The notes: generated by a model not told the origin, from the sequence alone. 64,000 bases of DNA from Bacillota bacterium (GCA_023386955.1 JAEWIS010000038.1:62001-126000), one strand, 5' to 3'; positions 7,519-16,796 are shown, numbered from the stretch's first letter. Program-made: numbers and translations.

Positions 7519-8840
7519 CCTTCAATTTGCTCTCCCTTGTCTATATCCCCTGTATTCACTTCGCATCCGGCCAGCAAATATCCGAATTTTTCATAATCCT
7601 GCGCATTCACATCCACGGAAATGACCATGTCCTCTCCGTCCACTTCCGTCTCTACTACCGTTCCCAGACGGTAAGCCAGAGAAATCTTGTCCCCTTGAAC
7701 CGCGGGAATCCGGAAGGAATGGAGGCCTCCTGCCATTTTATCTTGAATCAGCAGCTTAAGCCGCTCCAAGTCAGCCGGATTATAAGCGGAAAGCCGGATG
7801 AAATCTCCCTCTCCCGGAGTCAAAAGCTCCACCTGTCCTGGCTGGCACAGATCAATTTTGTTGAAGACGGTAAGCATTTCCTTGCCGCGGGCGCCCAGCT
7901 CCTCGAGAACCTCAAGCACCACCTTCATCTGCTCCTCACGCATATCGATGGCACTGTCTACCACATGGAGGATCAGATCGGCCTCGTTGGCCTCCTCCAG
8001 CGTGGCGCGGAAAGCAGCCACCAGATCATGGGGCAGATTCTGGATGAAGCCAACGGTGTCGGTTATCACCACTTCCTTGCCGTTAGGCAGCTCCAGCGTC
8101 CGGGAGGTGGGGTCCAGTGTGGCAAACAGCTGATTTTCCACCAGCACATCGGCAGCGGTCAGCTGGCGCAGCAGAGTGGATTTGCCCGCATTGGTGTAGC
8201 CCACCAGCGCTACCTGGTACACGCCGGACTTGCGTCTGCGCTCCCGGTGCAGCTTGCGGTGTTTGGTAACCTCCTCCAGCTGGCGCTTCAGCTCTCCGAT
8301 CCGGTTGCGGATATGGCGACGGTCGGTTTCCAGCTTGGTTTCACCGGGACCTCTGGTGCCGATGCCGCCGCCCAGACGGGAGAGGTTTTTGCCGTGTCCC
8401 ACCAGCCGCGGCAAGAGATAGCTGTGCTGGGCCAGCTCCACCTGGAGAATGCCCTCCCGGGTTTTCGCCCGTCCGGCGAAAATATCCAAAATCAGCTGGG
8501 TCCGGTCAATAATTTTCACATCCAGCGCTTCCTCCAGATTCCGCACCTGAATACCGGAGAGCTCCTGATCGAAAATCGCCGTTTGCGCATCCAGCTCACG
8601 GAGCCTCTCCTTCAGCTCCTCCACCTTGCCCTTGCCGATCAGCCATTTGGAATCGGCACGATCCCGGCTTTGCTTCATGGTTTCCATGACTGTAACTCCA
8701 GCCGTCTCGGCCAGGCGGACCAATTCCTGCAGCGAATACTCCGCCAGCTCGGCGTTGGCTCCCCGCTCCTTCAACACCAGGCTGACCAGAACGGCCCGCT
8801 CCTGAGCTTGCTGCGTATTATCCTGCGATATAGGTTTCAT
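7515..8840 (-). CDS. hflX: Ribosome-associated GTPase HflX
   Basis: A 441-residue GTPase. The N-terminal nucleotide-binding-like domain contains FDQELSGIQVRNLEEAL, then a coiled region with GGGIGTRGPGETKLETDRR (the HflX signature), then a TRAFAC GTPase domain with G1 GYTNAGKSTLL, G3 DTVGFIQNLPHDL and G4 NKID. HflX splits or rescues stalled 70S ribosomes after stress. It lies between spoVK and ynbB, as ynbA does in Bacillus, and overlaps ynbB by 4 bp. GGAG lies 12 nt before the ATG. Confidence 0.95.
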   Translation of the reverse strand: MKPISQDNTQQAQERAVLVSLVLKERGANAELAEYSLQELVRLAETAGVTVMETMKQSRDRADSKWLIGKGKVEELKERLRELDAQTAIFDQELSGIQVRNLEEALDVKIIDRTQLILDIFAGRAKTREGILQVELAQHSYLLPRLVGHGKNLSRLGGGIGTRGPGETKLETDRRHIRNRIGELKRQLEEVTKHRKLHRERRRKSGVYQVALVGYTNAGKSTLLRQLTAADVLVENQLFATLDPTSRTLELPNGKEVVITDTVGFIQNLPHDLVAAFRATLEEANEADLILHVVDSAIDMREEQMKVVLEVLEELGARGKEMLTVFNKIDLCQPGQVELLTPGEGDFIRLSAYNPADLERLKLLIQDKMAGGLHSFRIPAVQGDKISLAYRLGTVVETEVDGEDMVISVDVNAQDYEKFGYLLAGCEVNTGDIDKGEQIEG

Positions 8841-8872
8841 CTATTGCATCGACTCCTTTTGCCGTGTCCATT

Positions 8873-9850
8873 TTACACATTCTTTTTTTCCCACTTCAAG
8901 TCCTCCGGACGGATGGTCATCAGCTCCGACCGGGAGGGCGCTCCCTGATTCTGCTGGAGAATCCGCACCGCTTGGTAGCGCATAGCTTTTTCGATGGTAT
9001 TGCGGACGTACCGGGCATTGCTGAACCCGTCCTCCTGCCGCAGCTTCTCGGTGACCAGATGCTGGCGCAGCTTCATTTCCGTCTGGGGCAAAAGCGCATA
9101 TTGGCGCTCCTTCACCATCAGCTCGGCAATCTGCATCAGCTGGTCCACGGAATAATCGGCGAAATCCACCTGGATGGGAAAACGCGACGGCAAACCCGGA
9201 TTCGTCTTCAGGAAAAATTCCATCTCCTCCTGATAGCCTGCCAGAATGAGCACAAACTGATTCTTATAATCCTCCATCGCCTTCACCAGCGTGTCGATGG
9301 CTTCCTTGCCGAAGTCCTTCTCACCGCCCCGGGCCAGGCTGTATGCCTCATCAATAAACAGAATCCCGCCCAGTGCCTTTTTAATCAGTTCCCTGGTTTT
9401 TAAAGCGGTATGCCCGATATATTCGCCCACCAGGTCTGCCCGTTCCACCTCGATGAGATGTCCCTTGGACAGGATCCCCATCTCCTGAAACAGCTTGGCG
9501 ATCAGCCTAGCCACGGTGGTTTTGCCAGTTCCCGGATTCCCCTTAAACACCATATGATACACGTGGGTATTGGCGACTAACCCGGCCTCCGCCCGGTATT
9601 GACTGACCTGCAGCATGGCGTATACCTCGTACACCAGCTCCTTCACATTGTCCAGTCCGATCATCTGGTTCAGCTCCCGGAACACATTGGCATACGGTGT
9701 GCCGGGCTCCAGGAATTTATTGCCGAAGGGAATGCCGCTCCCGTTCTCCACAGGCTGGGCAGCCGGTTCATCCTTGCGGAACACCACACTGATCTGGCGG
9801 GAAGCCCGGACGCTCTCCAACGAATCTCCCGGAATACTGCGAACGCTCAT
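8873..9850 (-). CDS. spoVK: Stage V sporulation protein K, AAA ATPase
   Basis: About 325 residues. A CbxX/CfqX-type AAA+ ATPase: Walker A GNPGTGKTTVARLIAK, Walker B GGILFIDEAYSLA, sensor and arginine-finger regions (GYQEEMEFFLKTNPGLPSRF). SpoVK is needed for spore maturation; its substrate is not well defined. The GTG at 9856 lies inside the ribosome site; the ATG at 9850 (MSVRSIPG) has GGGGGAG 5 nt upstream and is preferred. The stop is 32 bp before hflX, so the gene can head the spoVK-hflX-ynbB unit. Confidence 0.93.
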   Translation of the reverse strand: MSVRSIPGDSLESVRASRQISVVFRKDEPAAQPVENGSGIPFGNKFLEPGTPYANVFRELNQMIGLDNVKELVYEVYAMLQVSQYRAEAGLVANTHVYHMVFKGNPGTGKTTVARLIAKLFQEMGILSKGHLIEVERADLVGEYIGHTALKTRELIKKALGGILFIDEAYSLARGGEKDFGKEAIDTLVKAMEDYKNQFVLILAGYQEEMEFFLKTNPGLPSRFPIQVDFADYSVDQLMQIAELMVKERQYALLPQTEMKLRQHLVTEKLRQEDGFSNARYVRNTIEKAMRYQAVRILQQNQGAPSRSELMTIRPEDLKWEKKNV

Positions 9851-10013
9851 GTCCACTCCCCCAATTTGCCGATGTCCTTAGAGACCATTATATTCGCCGG
9901 GCGGATTGTCCAATGCCGTCTGCGGCGGACAAGATTGGAAGGTTGAACCATGAAGTGCATCCGCCTTTATTGTACACAATTCTCCGCTTAAAAAGAAACG
10001 GAAAGAATCGCAG

Positions 10014-10068
10014 AAAAAAAACACGCCGTAAGCCGGGTCAGCCCAAGCTTAGGCGTGTTTGTTTTTTT
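10014..10068. terminator. Terminator downstream of the cold shock gene
   Basis: A long hairpin with arms AAACACGCC...AAGC and GCTTAGGCGTGTTT, followed by a T run on both strands. It lies between spoVK and the csp gene. Confidence 0.75.
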
Positions 10069-10101
10069 GAGGTCATGCGCCGTTACAGCCGAAGACCGGC
10101 C

Positions 10102-10302
10102 CTACAACTTGCTGACATTCTCGGCTTGCGGACCGCGGTTGCCTTGCACCACTGTGAAGCTGACCTTCTGGCCTTCGTCCAGAGACTTGAAGCCTTCACC
10201 GGTGATGGCACTGTAGTGGACGAAAACATCGCCGCCTTCGTCGGAAGTAATAAACCCGTAGCCTTTTTCTGCGTTAAACCACTTTACTGTTCCTGTTTGC
10301 AT
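10102..10302 (-). CDS. Cold shock protein, CspA/CspB family
   Basis: A 66-residue single cold-shock domain with RNP1 KGYGFIT and RNP2 DVFVHY, starting [17 protein letters not shown]. It binds single-stranded nucleic acid and acts as an RNA chaperone in the cytosol. The longer frame from 10329 adds nine residues across the ribosome site and is rejected; the ATG at 10302 lies about 12 nt after GGAGG and matches normal family length. Monocistronic, followed by a terminator. Paralogue assignment (cspB, C or D) is not possible from sequence alone. Confidence 0.95.
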   Translation of the reverse strand: MQTGTVKWFNAEKGYGFITSDEGGDVFVHYSAITGEGFKSLDEGQKVSFTVVQGNRGPQAENVSKL

Positions 10303-10329
10303 TCTGGTAACAAACCTCCATAGTTTCAA

Positions 10330-10588
10330 TCCACGGCCATCTTGGACCGTGTTGAAGAAAAATAGCTTGCGTTGTTTAGTATAGGCGAAAGAAAGGAGAA
10401 ATATTCTTGTTTCATCTCTAAAATCATTCGGTGCGCCACACCGCTTTCAGGGGGTATTGTGTTTAGTCCTTTTGCCTGGAGGGTAAAATCTTTTTGCGTC
10501 GCAGGCAGGTTCATAAACCCTGTTCATTTAGGCAAACTGATGTTGGACCATGTATTTTTGAAACCAGCGTTGAAAGGAGAATGAAATC
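10330..10588. other. Intergenic region between divergent csp and SDR genes
   Basis: About 260 bp containing the 5' regions of both genes. Short open frames here on both strands have no family features. The csp side should hold its promoter and 5' leader; I could not identify a certain promoter for the SDR gene. Confidence 0.4.
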
Positions 10589-11464
10589 ATGTCAACCAAT
10601 ACTCAGGACACCCAAAAGAAAACATTCCCGCCCCAGCACCAGGACAGACAGCCGGGCCTGGAATCGGAGATGAATCCCCTACCCGCATTCGAAGATAACA
10701 AGTATAAGGCGGCAGGCAAGCTAACCGGCAAGGCTGCCCTTATTACCGGCGGCGACAGCGGCATCGGCCGTGCGGTCGCCATCCATTTCGCCAAGGAAGG
10801 CGCCGATGTGGTGGTGGCGTATCTCAATGAGCATCAGGACGCAGAGGAGACCAAACGCCAGGTGGAGCAGGAAGGACGCAAATGCTTCCTGTGGAGCGGC
10901 GATCTGGGACAGGAGAAGGCCTGCCAGGAGCTGGCGGACTTCGCTAAGAAGCAGCTGGGCAAGCTCGATATCCTGGTGAACAATGCAGCCGAGCAGCACC
11001 CTCAAACCACCCTGGAGGATATCACCGCCGAACAGCTGGAGAAGACCTTCCGGACTAACGTCTTTGCATTCTTCTATCTGACCAAAGCAGTTGCGCCGCA
11101 TCTGCCCGCTGGTTCCTCCATCATCAATACAGCATCGATTACCGCCTATAAAGGCAATAAGGACCTGCTGGACTATTCCGCCACAAAGGGGGCCATCGTG
11201 ACCTTCACCCGCTCCCTATCGGCACAGTTGATTGAGAAGGGCATCCGGGTCAATGCCGTTGCCCCCGGCCCGATCTGGACCCCCCTCATACCCTCCACCT
11301 TCGACGAAAAGAAGGTATCGGAGTTCGGCAGCAATACCCCGATGAAGCGGGCCGGACAGCCGGAGGAGCTGGCACCGGGGTATGTATACCTGGCCAGCGG
11401 CGACTCCTCTTATGTCACCGGACAGGTTCTGCATATCAACGGCGGCACTGTGATTAACGGTTAA
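10589..11464 (+). CDS. SDR-family oxidoreductase, general-stress type
   Basis: A 291-residue classical-type short-chain dehydrogenase. The NAD(P) motif is TGGDSGIGRAVA, followed by NNAAEQ and the catalytic Ser/Tyr/Lys set in NTASITAY and YSATKGA; VAPGPIWTP and GGTVING close the fold. The roughly 45-residue N-terminal extension (FPPQHQDRQPGLESEMNPLP) is typical of the stress-related SDR group (B. subtilis YhdF/YhxC/GSP39 type). The substrate is unknown. AAAGGAG lies 9 nt before the ATG. Single gene with a strong terminator. Confidence 0.9.
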   Translation: MSTNTQDTQKKTFPPQHQDRQPGLESEMNPLPAFEDNKYKAAGKLTGKAALITGGDSGIGRAVAIHFAKEGADVVVAYLNEHQDAEETKRQVEQEGRKCFLWSGDLGQEKACQELADFAKKQLGKLDILVNNAAEQHPQTTLEDITAEQLEKTFRTNVFAFFYLTKAVAPHLPAGSSIINTASITAYKGNKDLLDYSATKGAIVTFTRSLSAQLIEKGIRVNAVAPGPIWTPLIPSTFDEKKVSEFGSNTPMKRAGQPEELAPGYVYLASGDSSYVTGQVLHINGGTVING

Positions 11465-11481
11465 GCCTCAGCCGTGAACCG

Positions 11482-11513
11482 AAAACGGGCACCCATGAAG
11501 GGTGCCCGTTTTT
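11482..11513. terminator. Bidirectional terminator between SDR and esterase genes
   Basis: Perfect hairpin AAAACGGGCACCC / GGGTGCCCGTTTT between convergent genes. Confidence 0.9.
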
Positions 11514-11519
11514 CACTGC

Positions 11520-12191
11520 TCACGTCTCAAAAAATCCCTTTACCTTGCAGATTACATCCGACGCTTCCTCCTCTAAACACAGCAAGTGCCTGGAACGGGG
11601 GAAGTAAACCGTTTCCTCCACACAGGGCAAACGTTTGGTGAGATACCGGGCACTGACCGGATGTACAATGGGATCCTGCAAGCCCTGAACCACCAGTGCC
11701 GGAGCGGTGACCCGGGGAATATCGGGGCGAACCCGGTGTACAAGACGCATAAACTGCAGCACGGCTTTGGCCGGAGTCTGCTTCAGCTTAAACTGGAGGA
11801 CACTCCGCTCTTCATGGCGGATGTGCCACATGTTGCGGACCATCCGTCCCGGGCTAACATAGATTGCCGCGGCGCTCAGCAAAGCCAGCTTGCGGACCGG
11901 ATACCGGGCAGCCAAATGGATGCCCAGCATGCCTCCCATGGAAAACCCGACCAGATCAAATTCTCCGTACTCCTGCCCCAGCTTCTCCGCTTCCCGGCAC
12001 GCCGCCTCCAGCCACATCTCACAGGTGGTGTCACAGAGCCCCGCAAGCCCCTCGTCGTGCCCCGGAAGCTGGGGAACACGGCAGTACCAGCCCGCTTCCT
12101 CCAGCGCCTGCGCCAACGGCTCCACCTCATAAGGACCTCCGGTAAAGCCGTGCAAGAGCAAACAAACCCTATTGCCTGTCTGCTTAATCAA
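11520..12191 (-). CDS. Alpha/beta hydrolase, carboxylesterase/monoacylglycerol-lipase type
   Basis: About 223 residues. The catalytic triad is visible: Ser in GFSMGG, Asp in VVQGLQDPIVHP, His in RSRHLLCLEE. The oxyanion region is LLLHGFTGGPYEV. This is close to the Est30/YvaK thermostable carboxylesterase group and should hydrolyse short-chain esters or monoglycerides in the cytosol. The longest frame opens with TTG at 12254 and overlaps the upstream gene; a TTG at 12191 has GGAGGTG 8 nt upstream and gives a normal N-terminus (IKQTGNRVCLLLHGF), so I place the start there. It follows the DUF402 gene by 35 bp. Confidence 0.85.
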   Translation of the reverse strand: MIKQTGNRVCLLLHGFTGGPYEVEPLAQALEEAGWYCRVPQLPGHDEGLAGLCDTTCEMWLEAACREAEKLGQEYGEFDLVGFSMGGMLGIHLAARYPVRKLALLSAAAIYVSPGRMVRNMWHIRHEERSVLQFKLKQTPAKAVLQFMRLVHRVRPDIPRVTAPALVVQGLQDPIVHPVSARYLTKRLPCVEETVYFPRSRHLLCLEEEASDVICKVKGFFET

Positions 12192-12226
12192 CCATGATTC
12201 ACCTCCATGGAAAAGGAGCAGCCTGT

Positions 12227-12766
12227 TTATTGACGGCTGTGGAAATAACCCCAATGTTTTCCGGAAAGTTTCAGGAGCGGAAACCGTCCTTCCCGGTACA
12301 TCTCCATCACCTTGTTGGCCTCAGCCCATGCCATATCGAAATCCTCACGGGTGATAATCCCCTTCTTCAAGGCATCCTCCAGCTCCTCCGCATCCAGCAG
12401 GAACAGCTCCCCTCCGGGAAGGATCACCACATCCAGATACAAATCGTCAAACCATGGCACACCCCGGTCCGTCACACCCTGCACCTTGCAGATATCGATG
12501 TAATACTGGACAACCTGCCCCTTGTCATTAAACATGGAGGTCATAATGTAATGGGCGCCCTTCTGGAAATGCTGAAGCCACTCATACCCGGCATCCGCGA
12601 CACAATACCGTTTTCCGTCGTATTCCTTCCACAACGGATCCCGCACCTGCTTGATCTGATACAGCACCACGTAGCCTTGAAACTCCGGTTCATGCAGCGT
12701 GCGGACCTGGAATTTCTTCTCTGTTACCCTTCTCCAATTAGCCCGGTCAGAATATTTACGTTTCAC
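12227..12766 (-). CDS. DUF402-domain protein
   Basis: A 179-residue soluble protein. The region QYYIDICKVQGVTDRGVPWF, then DDLYLDVVILPGGELFLLDA and EELEDALKKGIIT, matches the DUF402 fold, whose studied members (Ntdp nucleoside tri/diphosphatase, FomD) are metal-dependent phosphohydrolases using conserved Asp residues such as those here. The N-terminal basic segment (KRKYSDRANWRR) is unusual. A GTG start at 12766 is used. It lies 50 bp after the cyclophilin gene and 35 bp before the esterase, probably in one transcript. The substrate is unknown. Confidence 0.8.
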   Translation of the reverse strand: MKRKYSDRANWRRVTEKKFQVRTLHEPEFQGYVVLYQIKQVRDPLWKEYDGKRYCVADAGYEWLQHFQKGAHYIMTSMFNDKGQVVQYYIDICKVQGVTDRGVPWFDDLYLDVVILPGGELFLLDAEELEDALKKGIITREDFDMAWAEANKVMEMYREGRFPLLKLSGKHWGYFHSRQ

Positions 12767-12816
12767 AGGCGTTATTCCCTTCAGTCTTAGTAGTCGTGCA
12801 TCTAGCAGTGTGCTTT

Positions 12817-13539
12817 TTATTCTTCTGTAATCTGAATGGAATCGATGGTAACCTTCTCCGTGGGCGTTTCTGCGTTACCGTTAAGAGGATTGGTTTTCAC
12901 CGGTGTTTTGGCGATGCTTGTTACAGTCGTGTCCATACCTTCAATTACTTTTCCGAAAACGGTGTAATCCGGCTTGGCATTCAGGTGACTGGCATTCCCG
13001 GTGACAATGAAAAACTGGCTGCCGTTGGTGTCCGGGCCTGAATTGGCCATGGCAACGATGCCTTTGTCATACTTATACTGTGTAGGCTCGTGGGCAAACT
13101 TATACCCCGGTCCTCCTGTTCCGTTGCCTTTGGGGTCTCCGGTCTGGATCATGAAGCTTTCGATAATGCGGTGAAAGGTCACGCCGTCGTAGAAATGCTC
13201 CTTGGACAAAAAGACAAAATTGTTAACCGCCTTGGGGGCATCCTTGGCAAACAGCTCTACCGTAAAGCTTCCCTTATTGGTCTTGAATACAGCTTTGTAT
13301 GTCTTACTGGTGTCGATGGACATCTCCGGAGGCTGAGTCCAGCTTTTGGACGGGCTCTGGGATGGTGAGACAGACGGCGAAGCCGAAGGCTTGACCGTTG
13401 CGGGCGCGGCCTGAACCGTTCCCGAAGGCGAAGAAGAAGCGGCACCCGCTTCAGGCTTGGCTCCGCATCCGGACAGCAGCATCCACATGCCTGTCCATGC
13501 TGCAAATCCGGCAGTCAGAAGTTTTGCCGGGATCGTCAT
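12817..13539 (-). CDS. Cyclophilin-type peptidyl-prolyl isomerase lipoprotein
   Basis: 240 residues. A lipoprotein signal with lipobox LLSGC near residue 25 is followed by a Ser/Pro/Ala-rich linker to about residue 70, then a cyclophilin domain (VELFAKDAPKAVNNFVFLSK, VTFHRIIESFMIQTGDPKG, ANSGPDTNGSQFFIV). It should help fold secreted proteins at the outer face of the membrane. AAGGAGG lies 10 nt before the ATG. A perfect 20-bp palindrome overlaps the likely -35 region upstream. Confidence 0.92.
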   Translation of the reverse strand: MTIPAKLLTAGFAAWTGMWMLLSGCGAKPEAGAASSSPSGTVQAAPATVKPSASPSVSPSQSPSKSWTQPPEMSIDTSKTYKAVFKTNKGSFTVELFAKDAPKAVNNFVFLSKEHFYDGVTFHRIIESFMIQTGDPKGNGTGGPGYKFAHEPTQYKYDKGIVAMANSGPDTNGSQFFIVTGNASHLNAKPDYTVFGKVIEGMDTTVTSIAKTPVKTNPLNGNAETPTEKVTIDSIQITEE

Positions 13540-13608
13540 AAATTGTGTTCCTCCTTATGCTGCAGCCTGTGTTGATTACATTTAAAAATAACATATTTTT
13601 CATGTCTT

Positions 13609-13628
13609 GTCACATTGGCCAATGTGAC
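13609..13628. promoter_or_regulatory. Perfect 20-bp palindrome, probable operator
   Basis: GTCACATTGGCCAATGTGAC is fully self-complementary. On the minus strand its end gives GTGACA, then a 17-bp spacer and TATTTT, a plausible promoter for the cyclophilin gene, so a protein bound here would cover the -35. It also lies in the 5' region of the divergent gene at 13743. Confidence 0.55.
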
Positions 13629-13742
13629 GCGGGCATAATACCCTTCTCCACGATTTTAATTCAAAAAAGAAGGGATTTTTCCTCAGATGTGGAATACATT
13701 GCAGTAGGTAACACTAGGTAATCATGACGAGGAGGGATTCCC

Positions 13743-14096
13743 ATGCCGATTCTTGTTCAACAGCATGACAACACCCGCTTTTCCATTCAATCGCCTGAAG
13801 AGCTTACCACGGTTTTGGCTGAATTTTTGAGTGCCCAGGAGCATGTGAAGATTACGGCAGCGACAACACGGGCTTTGGCCCCCAGCGGTGCAGTGAAGGG
13901 CTCCGGTGTGGCCGTGCCGGAATATTGCGGTTATATCGAAGGCCACATTGAAAGCGCTGCCCTCCAGCTTGGCAGTCTTGTGGAGAAGGTTGCGGAGCAG
14001 TTTCAGCTGACGGTTGAAAGCGGTTCCGAAAACGTGACCTCCTGGACGCTGTATTCCCGTCAAGAAGCCGATTATAACGACCACTTCGGCATTTAA
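13743..14096 (+). CDS. Hypothetical protein, 117 residues
   Basis: A soluble protein starting MPILVQQHDNTRFSIQSPEE with no signal peptide or transmembrane helix. Secondary structure appears to alternate strand and helix (TTVLAEFLSAQEHVKITAAT; ALQLGSLVEKVAEQFQLTVE). GAGGAGG lies 7 nt before the ATG. It stands alone, divergent from the cyclophilin gene and convergent with the PBP gene. I recognise no family. Confidence 0.75.
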   Translation: MPILVQQHDNTRFSIQSPEELTTVLAEFLSAQEHVKITAATTRALAPSGAVKGSGVAVPEYCGYIEGHIESAALQLGSLVEKVAEQFQLTVESGSENVTSWTLYSRQEADYNDHFGI

Positions 14097-14148
14097 GGAA
14101 CGTATTGATCCGGCAGTATTTGTGAAAAAAGGCTCAAACAAAACAAAA

Positions 14149-14186
14149 AACCAGCCCCAATGGAGCTTCCTCCATCAAGGCTGGTT
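14149..14186 (-). terminator. Terminator of the PBP1A gene
   Basis: Hairpin AACCAGCC...GGCTGGTT with an inner TGGAG/CTCCA stem, followed on the minus strand by TTTTTTGTTTTG. It lies between convergent genes. Confidence 0.8.
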
Positions 14187-14221
14187 CTTCTTATTGGACA
14201 AAGGCAAGACAGTGTAACAGC

Positions 14222-16750
14222 TTATTGACCTCCCGCAGGAGCTTTGGATGGACTGCCGGCATTATTCGCTTCCCCCTGCACCTGCCCGCCAGGAGACGGC
14301 CTGGAGCTTGGGGAGGATGACGGCCGGTTATTGCCTCCTCCCTGCTCCGGCTCCTTGCTGCCCTCCGGCGACGGTTTACCCGAAGCCTGGGCAGAGGAGG
14401 ATGGAGTGGGAGCCGGGGACACGGAGCCGCTGGGGCGCGGAGTTCCCGGACTGCCGCCGGGCCGATTACTGCCGCCGGGTCCCGGGCTGCCGCTTGGCGA
14501 AACAGACGGGGACGGACTGACCGCTGATTCAGCAGGAATTTGCATCGTCACCACATTGGACTTTTCCCCAGCCTGATTGGACTGGGTATTGTACGGCACT
14601 ACATAATAGTCGTACGACTCTCCCGGTTTAATGGTTATGTCCGCGAACTTGAGGTTACCCTTCAGCTGCTCGGAAATTTGCCGGAACTCCTGCTCCTTGG
14701 CTTCCTTGCGGAAGATCTGATAAGCACCGATGCTGTTATCCGCTTCTCCCGTCCAGGTCAGCTCCACCTTGGGCAGCGGATCCTTGATAAACTCCGCCTT
14801 CAGACTATCCACACTCTTAGGCGGCTCGGTCAGGCTGGGCACATCCGAGGGCTTCACAAAATCCTTGGCCGGCACATTGGTCAGCGCTTTATTCATAACC
14901 TCCTTGAACAGGGCAGCTGGGAAGGAGCCGCTGGCCGGAAGCACATAATGTTTGGTATCCGTTTTGTCGAAGCCCATCCACACCGCTGCCGTCCACTCCG
15001 CCGAATATCCGACGAACCAGGCATCCCGGTTGTTTTTCTCCAGACCCTTCAGGTCCAGTTGGGTGGTGCCTGTTTTCCCGGCAACGGGACGGTTCAGCTT
15101 GGCCGCCGTACCCGTACCGCCGCTGACTACTCCCTTCAGCATTTCGGTCATGTAATACGCGGTTTTGGGAGACATCACCTTGGTCTTCTCCAGCTTAACG
15201 GACGCAACGGTATTCTCTTCGCTGTCCACAATTTTGCGGATGGAGTAGGCCGTATTCATCATCCCGTTATTGGGGAAGGCGCTGTAGGCTTGAGCCATAG
15301 CCAGCGGTGTTACACCCTTGGTCAAGCCGCCTAATGCGATGGCCAGGTTGTTGTCCTGGCTTTCGAGGGTGATCCCCATTTTCTTCACGAAATCCCGGGC
15401 CTTGGCTACGCCGATTTCATTCAGCAGCCATACGGCCGGGGCGTTGATAGATTTGCGGAGCGCCTCCATCATGGTTACCTCCCCCTGATACACGCCGTCA
15501 TAGTTCCGGGGGCTGTAGCCTGCGTAGCTCTTCTGCTCATCCGGCAGAAGGGTGTAGGGATTATATTTATTGCTCTGCAATTCCATAGCAGGCGCATACG
15601 AAATCAGCGGCTTAAAGGAGGAGCCGGGCTGACGCTGCACCAATGCACGGTTCAAACCCTTGGCTGCGTAATCGCGTCCCCCGGACATGGCCACAATCCC
15701 GCCGTCCTTATTGTCCACGATCACCATCCCGCCCTGCATTTTTTGCTCCGGGCCGTCCTTCTGGAAGAACTTCGGATCCTTAAAGGCCGTTTCCAGAATC
15801 CGCTGGGCGTCTACATTCATGGTGGTGTAGATCTTGTAACCGCCCCGGCGGATGACCTCCTCCTCCAGCTTGTATTTCTCCGCCGCCTCCCGGATGACAT
15901 AATCCTTAAACACCAGAAGCTCATCGGTTTTTTGAGCCGGAGGGGTATATTCCATGGCCTGGGCCTTATTCTTCTCGGCTTCGGTAATATAACCCTGGTC
16001 ATACATCAGCTTCAATACCACATTGCGGCGGTCCTTGGATTTCTCCGGGTCGCCCATAGGCCCGTAGATGGCCGGTGCTTTGGGAGTTGCCGCCAGGGCG
16101 GCGATTTCCCACGTTTCCAGCTGGTTCAAATCGGTCTTGCCAAAATAGAGCTTGGACGCCGCCTTAATGCCGTATGCCCCCTTGCCGAAGTAAATCCGGT
16201 TCAGGTACAACGCCATGATGTCATCCTTCCCCAAATTCTCCTCTAGCGCCAAGGCAATGGACATTTCGGTTCCCTTACGGAAGAAGGTTTTATCGAAATC
16301 CAGGAACAGATTTTTCGCCAGCTGCTGGGTGATGGTGCTGCCCCCCTCCACTGCACTGCGGGCAACCACGTCCTTCACAAGCGCCCGGCCGATGGCCCAG
16401 AAGTCCACACCGGCATGCTGCTCAAAGCGTTTATCCTCCGTAGCGATGAACGCATATGCCACCTTCTTGGGAATTTCGCTTTTATCCACCAGCTCCCGGT
16501 TTTCCCGGCCAAGTAAGGAAACCTCCTTATCATTGATGTCATAGATAATGGAGGCTTCCATCATGTCCATCTTGTCTTTATTTTCGTTGAAAATCTTCTG
16601 GCCGTTATAGATAATGACCATGTAGCCGATCGTGGCGCATACGATGGCGATTGCTGCGGTAATGCCCATTGCGATAAACAGCTTGCCATAGGAAAAGCGG
16701 CGCTTGCCCGGCTTCTTGGTTTTGGGTTTGGCGGGTTTTCGGTTGGCCAC
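14222..16750 (-). CDS. Class A penicillin-binding protein 1A with FN3 domain
   Basis: An 842-residue bifunctional peptidoglycan synthase. A basic cytoplasmic N-terminus (to about 24) and one transmembrane helix (25-48) lead to a GT51 glycosyltransferase domain with EDKRFEQHAGVD and GGSTITQQLAKNLF. The transpeptidase has the active-site Ser in PGSSFKP and the KTGTT motif. A fibronectin-III-like domain (about 640-745) and a roughly 95-residue Pro/Ser/Gly-rich tail follow. The start is GTG at 16750 with AGGGGG 8 nt upstream. Separated from hfq by a terminator, so probably its own unit. The disordered, repetitive tail probably reaches into the wall. Confidence 0.93.
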   Translation of the reverse strand: MANRKPAKPKTKKPGKRRFSYGKLFIAMGITAAIAIVCATIGYMVIIYNGQKIFNENKDKMDMMEASIIYDINDKEVSLLGRENRELVDKSEIPKKVAYAFIATEDKRFEQHAGVDFWAIGRALVKDVVARSAVEGGSTITQQLAKNLFLDFDKTFFRKGTEMSIALALEENLGKDDIMALYLNRIYFGKGAYGIKAASKLYFGKTDLNQLETWEIAALAATPKAPAIYGPMGDPEKSKDRRNVVLKLMYDQGYITEAEKNKAQAMEYTPPAQKTDELLVFKDYVIREAAEKYKLEEEVIRRGGYKIYTTMNVDAQRILETAFKDPKFFQKDGPEQKMQGGMVIVDNKDGGIVAMSGGRDYAAKGLNRALVQRQPGSSFKPLISYAPAMELQSNKYNPYTLLPDEQKSYAGYSPRNYDGVYQGEVTMMEALRKSINAPAVWLLNEIGVAKARDFVKKMGITLESQDNNLAIALGGLTKGVTPLAMAQAYSAFPNNGMMNTAYSIRKIVDSEENTVASVKLEKTKVMSPKTAYYMTEMLKGVVSGGTGTAAKLNRPVAGKTGTTQLDLKGLEKNNRDAWFVGYSAEWTAAVWMGFDKTDTKHYVLPASGSFPAALFKEVMNKALTNVPAKDFVKPSDVPSLTEPPKSVDSLKAEFIKDPLPKVELTWTGEADNSIGAYQIFRKEAKEQEFRQISEQLKGNLKFADITIKPGESYDYYVVPYNTQSNQAGEKSNVVTMQIPAESAVSPSPSVSPSGSPGPGGSNRPGGSPGTPRPSGSVSPAPTPSSSAQASGKPSPEGSKEPEQGGGNNRPSSSPSSRPSPGGQVQGEANNAGSPSKAPAGGQ

Positions 16751-16796
16751 CTCTTCATCCCCCTGTCTCTTTGTCGGATATGTCCTGTAATAATAA

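Noticed and set aside
7527-8948. Plus-strand frame of 473 codons
   Set aside because: Antisense to hflX and spoVK, His/Gln-rich translation typical of a shadow frame.
10372-10584. Plus-strand frame of 70 codons upstream of the SDR gene
   Set aside because: No clear ribosome site or family; the region is better explained as 5' regulatory DNA of two divergent genes.
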